In this document: in pieces, positions 21,778-31,037 of the stretch
Position numbering within the stretch: position 1 is the stretch's first letter
Layout of the letters: every line of letters starts with the position of its first letter
DNA from: Laguncularia racemosa
Taxonomy: Eukaryota > Streptophyta > Magnoliopsida > Myrtales > Combretaceae
NCBI GenBank assembly: GCA_037954665.1
Contig: JBBMOL010000118.1
Coordinates: forward strand, 1,054,001 to 1,118,000
Length of the DNA: 64,000 nucleotides
Direction: 5' to 3'
Position numbers and translations under genes: made by a program
The notes under the pieces: model-generated
The model's input: the letters and a program-made list of their open reading frames with translations, nothing else
Told to the model about the DNA's origin: nothing
The model's database searches: none

Positions 21778-22233
21778 TGACGCAGCGAGTTAGCGTAGAG
21801 AAGCCTAAGACTCACTTAACGAATGAATCTCACACACACACAATGGTTGCGCACAACCTGTTAAAGGAGAGAAGTCTCTCACAAAATGTGTTTCAAATAT
21901 AAAATAAGTCTTAACCCTAACATGACTGACAAAAGGGTATATATACCCCTCCTTAAATTATCTAAATGAAAAAAAAAAAGAAAACCTAAACGCCCACATG
22001 GAAATAAATAATGACATACACGTCTATAACCTATCGCATACACGGCCGTGTCCCAAGCCGTGCCCGAACCCATGTAAGCTTCTGTGAGGATCCTGCTAGA
22101 ACATACGGCCGTGTCTCTGACCGTGCCTGAACCCGTGTAAGCTTCTGTGAGAATTCTGATAGAACACACGGCCGTGTCTCTGGCCGTGCCTGTACCCGTG
22201 TGTCAACCTGTGTCCTCTACGATGTCCGCATCA
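21778..22233 (-). repeat. 5' LTR of gag-only copy 2
   Basis: 456 bases, direct repeat of 20042-20495. Ends GTCCGCATCA, followed by TCTCA. Confidence 0.93.
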
Positions 22234-22238
22234 TCTCA

Positions 22239-22499
22239 CTTGGGTCCATCATCAAGCTTCTTGTATGAAATAGAATATAGACATGGACTGAACTTGAGTC
22301 CATTGCCAAAATGGTCTATCAACAATAACAAATAAACTAATATTAATATTGCAACTTTTAATCTTTCAGATGGTCCGATTTTTATTATTTATTTATTATT
22401 AATTTTAATTTCAAACAAAACAAATGAAATAATTAAAAAAATGAGAACAAAGCAAAGAAAGCTACCTACTAGTTTCAAGAGGTCGAATATCTAGTGTCA
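22239..22499. other. Unassigned sequence beside gag-only copy 2
   Basis: No recognisable coding similarity. It may be a 3' part of the old minus-strand Tekay-like pol that follows, but nothing shows this directly. Confidence 0.3.
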
Positions 22500-23348
22500 C
22501 TTGTGGGTTAGGTCAAGTCTCGCACATGCAGTATGTACGAAGTATGAAGGAGAGGGCATCAACTAATGGCAATTATCAAAGGCCTTCAAGCCTTCATTGA
22601 AATGAAGGAAGATGTCGACCTAAATTTTTATGGGATGAGGGCATTTGCTACCACATTTGCTTTCTAGGATGGTACTAAATCTCAATATCACAATCATTGA
22701 TTAGCTTCAACCATTGCATTTGTCCCATATTCAATTTCTTTTGAGTGAAAATATACTTAAGGCTTTTATGAATAGTGAATACTTTACACTTCTCTGCATA
22801 AAAAGGTAGTGCCTCTAAAGCTTAAGTGCCAAAACAACTGCTACTAACTCTAGATCATGAGTGGGATAGTTCTTCTCATAAGTCTTCAATTGGTAGGAGG
22901 CATAAGAAATAACTCACTTGTTCTACATAAAAAACACATCATAACCCTTGAGTTGAAGCATCATTGAAAATAACAAATTCTTCCCCATTGCTGGATAATG
23001 CTAAAGTGGAGCTAACACAATTTCTCCTTCAATTTCTAAAAGCCACTCTTAAATTTGTCATCTTAATCAAACTTTATATCTTTTTGAGTTAAATTGCTAA
23101 AGGAGCCGCAACTCTAGAAAATTCTTTTACAAGTCTTCTATAGTAACCTGTTAAACCTAAGAAGTTACTGATTTCTATTATGGTTTTCAGTCTTAGCCAA
23201 TCTACTACTATTTTTACTTTCTCAAAATAAACAAAAATACCATCTTTATTTATAATATAGCCCAAGAAGACCATTTACTCTAGCTAAAACTCAAATTTCT
23301 TAAATTTAGCATAAAGCTTCTTAGTCTTTAATTTACTTAATACCATCC
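22500..23348 (-). pseudogene. Tekay-like pol: reverse transcriptase end and RNase H
   Basis: Minus-strand reading gives the reverse transcriptase C-terminal block VFLGYIINKDGIFVYFEKVK and SNFLGLTGYYRRLVKEFSRV (23274-23089). RNase H follows (KNYPTHDLELVAVVLALKL near 22880-22820) and a YHPRKANVVANAL block near 22670. Stops and frame changes are frequent. The first half of the same enzyme lies at 35502-36030, displaced by the 12 kb element inserted at 23348/23349. The reading frame continues across the two pieces once the duplicated CATCC is counted once. Confidence 0.82.
23344..23348. repeat. Target-site duplication CATCC, left copy
   Basis: Repeated exactly at 35502-35506; it bounds the minus-strand gypsy element 23349-35501. 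Confidence 0.85.
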
Positions 23349-24201
23349 TGATGTGCTTAAATCCATAAATTGGATTTAAAAATGATCAATTTGCTATAGG
23401 ATCTCTACAAATGATAAGCTTAGGACAAACAATCACTAAGCAGTCGGAATTAGAGATCAAAACTATTCGACTTAGGGAGAATTCAACCACTACACTAGCA
23501 ACCAACAACAATCTTTTATAGGATTTTACATAATAATTAAAAATAGTAAAACAAAAGGATATGCACAACTATTTTAATGGATATGATGCACTAAAGGAAG
23601 ATCAAACTACACATAATCTACTTGATATGATGTACAAGCAAGTTGTATGATTCGCATGCCACAATCTAAGAAGACTAATAAGAGTGGAATATTAAATGGG
23701 AAGAACTCATTCAATATGGGAAAAGAGATAATATCATTAAACTTAATTGACTCCATAGGGTTACTTGAAAGTACTTGTACTTGAATGGTTTGGATTAAGT
23801 AAATAATTTTAAAAGGAATGTAAATATACACAATCTACTTTCTTAAAGTGATTAATTCCTCCGACTCCTTTAGTGTAATAGATTTAACTTCCAAAATTGT
23901 CTAGAAGAATATGCCATATTCAAATCTAACTTAAGCTTCTTTAACATACCTTAGAAGTGTTAATCTTTAAGTCATTTTTAGAAAAAAGTTTGGAATCATA
24001 GATCCCTCCCTCATCAGAACCCCTCGAGTTGGAAATAATACCAATATCATAGTTAAAGCTAAAAGCTAGCATGACCCTTGCATTTGGAATTAAGCTTTCC
24101 CTCTTCTTTCGATAATAACAAGCTCTTTCCTAAAGTAATGTTGTATATCAAATATCCTTTGGAATAAGTTTACTCATCAACTAATATAGTTCCTTGCAAC
24201 A
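23349..24201 (-). repeat. 3' LTR, outer piece, of the minus-strand gypsy element
   Basis: Starts TGATGTGCTTAAA like the right LTR at 34543 and aligns with it throughout. It breaks off where the CRM-like element inserts; its last bases, CAACA, are duplicated at 30941-30945. Confidence 0.85.
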
Positions 24202-25015
24202 TGATGAGAGCCATGATGGGAGCTAAGCTAGAAGATAGAATGTGGATCCTCTTGAAGTGCCACCTGGACCAATCACAAGAAATCGAGCGAAACGATTCAA
24301 GGAAGCACTTAACGGGTTGATAAAGGATGTCCACAAAGCCGGAAAGGATTTGAGCAATCATGAAGCCGGAATGGATTGGAACAACCATGGGAATGCCCTT
24401 GCTCTTGTACAAGTCATAACGGATACGGGTTGAAGAGGGCGTGTCTTTACAAGGCACGACCGTGTAGTGAGTCTGGAGGTTACATAGAATCATACACAGT
24501 CGTATACACGGTTCAAAGGCACGACCGTGTATGGTGTTAAGAATATCTACAGAAACATACACGTCTAGAAGGGCACGACCGTGTATATGCTCTATGCCGG
24601 CTCCAACGCCGCCGGCCTTTAAGTCCCTGTTTTGTTATTTTTCCGCAACTTAATGATGTTATGTTGTTTTAGGCCTTTATTGTTACGAATCGTAAACCCT
24701 ACTATAAAGCTTCTAGGGTTTAGAACATATAGAATATACAACATACAAGTTTGAAAACACTTTTGAGAGAATTCCTCTCTTGGTTCTTTAAAGAACTACT
24801 TTAGAACTTATCGGATTTTCTTCCATGGCGTTCATCCCGACTTATCAATCGGTCTTTCATCCCGATTGTGGCGTCTACATAATATACCAAGGTTCTTGCC
24901 TCACTTATAGGCAACTGGTTGCAATTTCCACTCGATTGTTTGGCATCTTGGGTAGCAATTCTGAACGTATTGGTATTGGGTTTCATCACACGTTGGCATG
25001 GAATGGTTCGTATCA
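24202..25015 (+). repeat. 5' LTR of CRM-like copy 1
   Basis: 814 bases, TGATGAGAGCC to GTTCGTATCA. It differs from the 3' LTR mostly by transitions, with about 11 differences in the first 190 bases by eye. It contains CACGACCGTG/CACGGCCGTG motifs near 24440-24580 and a GC-rich GCCGGC stretch near 24595-24620. Confidence 0.92.
24703..24708 (+). promoter_or_regulatory. Probable LTR TATA box (CRM-like copy 1, 5' LTR)
   Basis: TATAAA flanked by AAACCCTA and TAGGGTTT, an inverted pair that includes the plant telo-box string. The same arrangement occurs in the other three LTRs of this family (30633, 48584, 54562). Position and conservation suggest the core promoter. Confidence 0.6.
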
Positions 25016-25018
25016 GTT

Positions 25019-25030
25019 TGGTATCAGAGC
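25019..25030 (+). other. Primer-binding site, initiator tRNA(Met)
   Basis: TGGTATCAGAGC, exact, three bases after the LTR end. Confidence 0.92.
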
Positions 25031-25183
25031 CTAGGTTTGTTAAAACATCAGTTCGGTTTGAGGAAGGTAACATCAAAACCCTAACTCCAATCGTTCATAT
25101 CAATTGTTCGTACTCAATTTCATAGTGTTAATTGTCTATTGAAAGAGTAGTACCTACTATTCACGTTTGTTACAAAGAAAAAG

Positions 25184-25184
<1 letters not shown>

Positions 25185-25215
<31 letters not shown>
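25185..25215. repeat. Homopolymer of 31 G in the leader of CRM-like copy 1
   Basis: An uninterrupted G run lies between AAAGC and AACGTGATCAA. The matching position in copy 2 (about 49050-49110) is a long A/G tract instead. Either a real expansion or a sequencing/assembly artefact. Confidence 0.8.
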
Positions 25216-25216
<1 letters not shown>

Positions 25217-25494
25217 ACGTGATCAAGAGCAACAAAAAACAAAATCGGAAAGAAAAAGAGAAAAATTTTGAGCCCTAAAGTTGTTTTGAATTCTATGGAA
25301 GGGAATTAGTGTAGTTTCGGTTAGTTTTGAGAGAATTGAGAAGAGGAATTGGTGAATTGATATCATTATTGCTTGTGAGAATACACGAGTGACTGTGCGA
25401 TACCATCCTTGGAGCGAAACACGTAAGGGAGTGTATCGTGAGGCTTAATCATATATATATTTGTGTTCGTGCTAACCTTTTTTCTACAGGAACT

Positions 25495-28400
25495 ATGTCG
25501 AGGCAACATTCTCCTGAAAGTGAGAGGGGAAGGTTTGATGCTAGGTTAGTGATTGAGGCGTTGAGGGGTGAGATGAAGAGGATGTTTCAGGAGGGGATGG
25601 AACAAATTATTGAGACAGTGGAGCAAAAAATAGAGCAAACTAAAAACGTCTTCCAAGGGTGTAAGAGGGAGAGTTGTTCTAGGAGATTACAAAGGGGTGG
25701 AGATGAAATGTCGGATGATGAATTTGATGAACCTTCTATCGGGAGTTATACAGGATATAGTGGTAGGAATAGAGGAACTAGGGATTGGGAAGATAGAGGA
25801 GATAGGAATAGAGAGGATAATCAATTGAGTAGTATAAAGATGAAGATTCCTCCTTTCCAAGGGAAGAATGATCCCGAGGCGTACTTAGAGTGGGAGGAGA
25901 AGGTAGATATGGTATTTGATTGTCACAACTATAGTGGGAGAAAGAAAGTGAAACTTGCTGCCATTGAATTTTCGGATTATGCCATAGTGTGGTGGGATCA
26001 ACTGATGTTGAATAGAAGAAGGAATGGCGAACCACCTATTGAGTCGTGGGAAGAGATGAAGAGGGTGATGAAGAAGCGGTTTGTGCCTGCGTATTACTAT
26101 CGTGAATTACACAATAAATTGTAAACTCTTAGGCAGGGAAGCCGAAGTGTGGATGAGTATTTCAAGGAGATGAAAGTTACTATGATTAGGGCGAATGTAG
26201 AGGAGGATAGAGAGGCTACCATGGCTAGGTTTCTTGCTGGATTGAATAGAGAAATTCAAAATGTCGTGGAATTGCAGCATTATGTAGAATTGGAAGATAT
26301 GGTTCATATGGCTATAAAGGTTGAGAACCAACACAGGAGGAAAGGTAGTAGTACTGCACGGTTTCAATAGGGTGCTGGTTCATTCGCCTAGAAGACTAAC
26401 CAATGGAAGAAGGAAGAAAAGCCTTTACCCACCAAACCAAAAGGAGAGCAGAGGCAAGCGGGTTTTACTCCTAGTAACCAAGGTAAACCTGATTCTTCTA
26501 CTCCTAGAAATCGTGACATTAGATGTTTTAAATGCCAAGGTAGAGGCCATATTGCTAGTCAATGTCCGAATAGGCGTGTTATGATTTTGCGTGATGATGG
26601 TGAGTATGAGACTGATGGGGATAGTGAAGAGGATGATATGCCTCCATTAGATGACGCTAGCGATGACGAGAAGCCTGTAGTAGGAAAGTTAGTGGCAGTA
26701 GTGAAGCGAGCTTTGAATGTGCAGGTGAAGGAAGAAGAGGAGGTGCAACTAGAGAATATCTTTTATACTAGATGTTATCTAGGTGATCATATTTGCAGTT
26801 TGATCATTGATGGAGGAAGTTGCACTAATGTGGTGAGTAATTTTATTGTCAAGAGGCTGGGACTCAAGACTACTAAACACCCTAGTCCATATAAATTGCA
26901 GTGGCTGAATGATAGTGGCGAGACTAAGGTGAGTAAGCAAGCCTTGATTGCTTTTCGCATTGGTAGGTATGAGGATGAGGTGTTATGCGATGTAGTGCCG
27001 ATGCAAGCGTGTCATGTGTTGTTGGGGAGGCTATGGCAATTTGATAGGAAGGTTGTTCATGATGGCTTTTCTAACAAGTATACGCTTATTCACCAAGGGA
27101 AAAGCTTTAATCTTAAACCTTTAACACCTAAACAGGTGTATGAGGATCAATTGCAGCTATAACAGTCTTTTGCAAAATATAAGGTGAGTGAAAAACAGAG
27201 GGAGAGTGAGAGAGCAAAAGACAACGAGAAAGAAAAGGAACACAAAAGTCGATATCAAAAGGAAAAAGAGAGGAAGGCTGGAAAGAGTGTGAGAGACCAA
27301 GTTGAAGGGGGATCAACTTTGGTGGTGAGTGAAAAGGAGAGTGCAGCCTTGCAAAAGGAGAGTTGTGTGGTAAGAGCAAGTGTAGTGAGGAGAGCATTAG
27401 TGATGAAGCAACCTATGTTGTTGCTGGTTTTTAAGGAAACTTATTTGAATACTAACGAACTATTTAACTTTTTGCCTAGTGTGGTTGTGTCTATTGTGCA
27501 GGACTTTGAAGATGTCTTCCCTGAGGAGATTCCAAAGGGATTACCACCTATTCGTGGTATTGAGCACCAGATTGACCTTGTACCCGGAGCATCGATTCCA
27601 AACAAACCAGCTTATAGGAGCAATCCAGAGGAGATAAAGGAACTCCAAAGGCAGGTCAATGAATTAATAGAGAAGGGGTACGTGAGAGAAAGCATGAGTC
27701 CATGTGCAGTGCCAGTGATTTTGGTGCCTAAGAAGGATGGGTTATGGAGAATGTGTGTTGACTGCCGCGCCATCAACAACATCACAGTAAAGTATTGTCA
27801 TCCCATTCCTTGCTTAGATGACATGTTAGATGAGTTACATGGGTCTAGTGTCTTTTCCAAAATTGATCTGAAAAGCGGATATCACCAAATTAGAATGAAA
27901 GAAGGTGATGAATGGAAAACCGTATTTAAGACAAAATATGGATTGTATGAGTGGTTAGTAATGCCTTTCGGTTTAACTAACGCACCTAGTACTTTTATGA
28001 GACTTATGAACCATGTTTTGAGGACTTTTATTGGCAAATTTGTGGTTGTCTATTTTGATGATATCCTCATTTACAGTAAGAGTTTGGAAGACCATATATC
28101 TCACTTGAGGGATGTTTTAGAAGTGCTTCGAAAGGAGCAATTGTATGCTAACCTCAAGAAGTGCACTTTTTGCACAGACAAACTTGTGTTTCTTGGTTTT
28201 GTTGTTAGTGCATAGGGAATACAGGGTGATGAAGAAAAGATTCGTGCAATCCAAGAATGGCCTAGTCCAACTAATGTAAGTAATGTGCGGAGTTTCCATG
28301 GACTAGCGAGCTTTTACAAGAGATTTGTGAAGGATTTCAGCACCATCGCAGCACCACTTACTGAGGTAATTAAGAAGAACGTGGGGTTCAGATGGGGAGA

Positions 28401-30342
28401 GCAACAAGAGAAGGCCTTTCAGACGCTTAAAAATAAGTTGACTCAGGCGCCATTACTTGCTTTACCTAATTTCTCTAAAAAGTTTGAAATTGAGTGTGAT
28501 GCTTCGGGATTAGGTATTGGACCAGTGCTCATGCAAGAGAGAAGACCAATTGTATTCTTTAGCGAGAAGCTAAGTGGGGCAACCTTGAACTACCCTACTT
28601 ATGACAAGGAGTTATATGCATTGGTTCGAGCATTGGAGACTTGGCAACACTATCTTTGGCCAAAAGAGTTCGTGATCCACACTGACCATGAATCCTTGAA
28701 GTACTTGAAGGGACAACATAAGCTAAACAAAAGGCATGCTCGTTGGGTGGAGTTCATCGAAACATTTCCCTATGTCATCCATTACAAGCAAGGTAAAGAG
28801 AATGTCGTTGCTGATGCACTTTTTAGAAGGTATGCTCTTATCTTTACTCTTAGTTCTAAACTGCTTGGTTTTGAGCACATTAAGGAATTGTATGCTACTG
28901 ATCAAGATTTTTGTGAGGAGTATGTGCATTGTGAGAAGAGTGGTCATGGTAAATTTTATAAACATGAAGGATTCTTATTTAGGGAGAGTAAACTATGCAT
29001 TCCAATTTGTTCTTTAAGAGAATTACTAGTGAGGGAGTCTCATGGAGGAGGTTTAATGGGACATTTTGGAGTAGCTAAAACCTTAGGGGTATTGTAGGAA
29101 CACTTCTATTGGCCTCACATGAAACGAGATGTTGAGAGAATTTGTGAGCAATGTGTCACATGTAAGCAAGCAAAATCTAGAGTCCAACCTCATGGGCTTT
29201 ATACCCCACTTCCTGTTCCTCATGAGCCTTGGGTAGATATTTCCATGGATTTTGTGTTAGGATTACCCAGGTCTAGACATGATCGAGATTCTATTTTTGT
29301 AGTCGTGGATAGATTCTCTAAGATGGCACATTTCATTCCTTGTCACAAAACAGATGATGCTTGCAATATTGCTAATTTGTTCTTTAGGGAAGTTGTGAGA
29401 TTACATGGTATGCCTAGAACAATCGTATCGGATAGAGATGCTAAGTTCTTGAGCTACTTCTGGAAGACCTTATGGGCTAAATTAGGAACTAAGTTATTGT
29501 TTTCTACTACTTGTCATCCACAGACTGATGGTTAAATTGAGGTAGTAAATCGAACTTTATCTACTTTGTTGAGGGCTGTCATTAAAAAGAACATTAAAAG
29601 TTGGGAGGATTGTTTGCCGCATGTTGAATTTGCCTATAAACGCACAATGCATTCTGCTACTAAGTTTACTCCTTTTGAAATTGTGTATGGTTTTAATCCA
29701 CTAACTCCTTTGGATTTATCACCTCTGCCTATTTCTAAGTATGTTAATCTAGATGGCAAGAAGAGAGTAGAATTTGTTAAACAGATCCATGAGAAGGTAA
29801 GGGTAAACATTGAGCGAAGAACAGAGCAGTATGTGAAACAAGCCAACAAGGGTCGTCGACAAGCTGTCTTTGAACCTAGAGACTGGGTTTGGGTTCACAT
29901 GCGCAAAGAGCGGTTTCCTGTGCAGCGTCGATCTAAATTACTTCCTAGAGGCGATGGACCATTTCAAATTCTTGAGTGCATAAGTGATAATGCATACAAG
30001 ATAGATTTGCCAGGTGAGTATCAAGTAAGTGCTACGTTTAATGTTACTGATCTGAGTCCTTTTGATGTAGGCGATGATTTGAGGACAAATCCTTTTCAAG
30101 AGGAGGGGAATGATGAAAGCCATGATGGGAGCCAAGCCAGAAGATGGAATGTGGATCCTTTTGAAGTGCCAGCTGGACCGATCATAAGAAATCTAGCGAA
30201 ACGATTCAAGGAAGCACTTAACGGGTTGATAAAGGATGTCCACGAAGCCGGAAAGGATTGGAGCAATCATGAAGCCGGAATGGATTGGAACAACCATGGG
30301 AATGCCCTTGCTCTTGTACAAGTCATAACGGATATGGGTTGA
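25495..30342 (+). pseudogene. CRM-like gag-pol polyprotein, copy 1
   Basis: One 1615-codon frame from MSRQHSPESERG. Gag has VWWDQLML near 26000 and zinc knuckle CFKCQGRGHIASQC (26524-26565). The protease site is IIDGGS (Asp 26809). Reverse transcriptase carries YFDD (28051-28062). RNase H lies about 28470-28810. Integrase has its zinc-binding block about 29100-29180 and catalytic acids near 29248, 29430 and 29539. The tail DLRTNPFQEEGND crosses the polypurine tract and ends in the 3' LTR. The only breaks are seven in-frame stops (26122, 26368, 26389, 27160, 28213, 29095, 29533); there is no frameshift. One normally conserved Tyr of reverse transcriptase is Cys (VDCRAINN; Tyr in copy 2). Confidence 0.92.
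30098..30110 (+). other. Polypurine tract of CRM-like copy 1
   Basis: AAGAGGAGGGGAA directly before the 3' LTR. It is also translated (part of QEEGN), so it is both primer and coding sequence. Confidence 0.9.
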
Positions 30343-30940
30343 AGAGGGCGTGTCCTTACAAGGCACGGCCATGTAGTGAGTCTGGAGGTTACACAGAATC
30401 ATACACGGTCGTATACACGGTTCAAAGGCACGGCCGTGTATGGTGTCAAGAGTATCTACAGAAACATACACGTCTAGAAGGGCACGGCCGTGTATATGCT
30501 CTACGCCGGCTCCAACGCCACTGGCCTTCATTCCAACGCCACCGGCCTTTAAGTCCCTGTTTTGTCATTTTTCCGCAACTTAATGATGTTATGTCGTTTT
30601 GGGCCTTTATTGTTACGAATTGTAAACCCTACTATAAAGCTTCTAGGGTTTAGAACATATAGAATATACAACATACAAGTTTGAAAACACTTTTGAGAGA
30701 ATTCCTCTCTTGGTTCTTTAAAGAACTACTCTAGAACTTATCGGATTTTCTTCCGTGGCGTTCATCCCGACTTATCAATCGGTCTTTCATCCTAATTATG
30801 GCGTCTACATAATATACCAAGGTTCTTGCCTCACTTATAGGCAACGGGTCACGGTTTCCACTCGATTGTTTAGCATCTTGGGTAGCAATTCCGAACATAT
30901 TGGTATTGGGTTTCGTCACACGTTGGCGTGGTTCGTATCA
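30111..30940 (+). repeat. 3' LTR of CRM-like copy 1
   Basis: 830 bases, TGATGAAAGCC to GTTCGTATCA; 16 bases longer than the 5' LTR, mainly through an extra GCC(A/G)CCGGCCTTCA-type unit near 30520-30545. TATA box at 30633-30638. The first 232 bases carry the end of the pol frame. Confidence 0.92.
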
Positions 30941-30945
30941 CAACA

Positions 30946-31037
30946 CCCTCTCCACTAAGTGGTTTAAACCTTTCATTCTACCTTAAGTCATTAGTCTTCC
31001 TCGCATTGGAACCTAGTTTAGAACTTAATTCGCATTA
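30946..31037 (-). repeat. 3' LTR, inner piece, of the minus-strand gypsy element
   Basis: Continues the LTR interrupted at 24201 and matches 35408-35501. The terminal TG has become TA on the minus strand. Confidence 0.75.

Larger units (their letters stand above)
20042..22233 (-). mobile_element. Gag-only LTR element (TR-GAG-like), copy 2, intact structure
   Basis: Complete non-autonomous element on the minus strand: 5' LTR 22233-21778, priming site 21775-21764, gag, polypurine tract 20507-20496, 3' LTR 20495-20042. The target duplication TCTCA is exact (20037-20041 and 22234-22238). Its gag and internal region closely match copy 1 at 9372-11639. The LTR shares its first 12 bases and GC-rich part with copy 1 but differs in the segment just after, so the two are related subfamilies. 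No enzyme domains are present. Confidence 0.93.
24202..30940 (+). mobile_element. CRM-like chromovirus, copy 1 (complete structure)
   Basis: 6739 bases: LTR 24202-25015, priming site 25019-25030, single gag-pol frame 25495-30342, polypurine tract 30098-30110, LTR 30111-30940, duplication CAACA on both sides. Assignment to the centromeric (CRM) lineage is inference. It rests on the initiator-Met site, the one-frame gag-pol, the lack of a classical chromodomain, and a conserved GPITRNRAKRF-type tail encoded by the LTR. Copy 2 (48045-54873) is a close relative. Confidence 0.92.

Noticed and set aside
27128..27397. Minus-strand frame rich in Ser, Pro and Leu within CRM-like pol
   Set aside because: Shadow of the charged linker between protease and reverse transcriptase; the same shadow appears in copy 2 at 51046-51291.
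24202..30940. Endogenous pararetrovirus or envelope-bearing retrovirus
   Set aside because: Domain order, integrase, LTRs and 5 bp duplication are those of a Ty3 chromovirus; no movement, coat or envelope frame is present.
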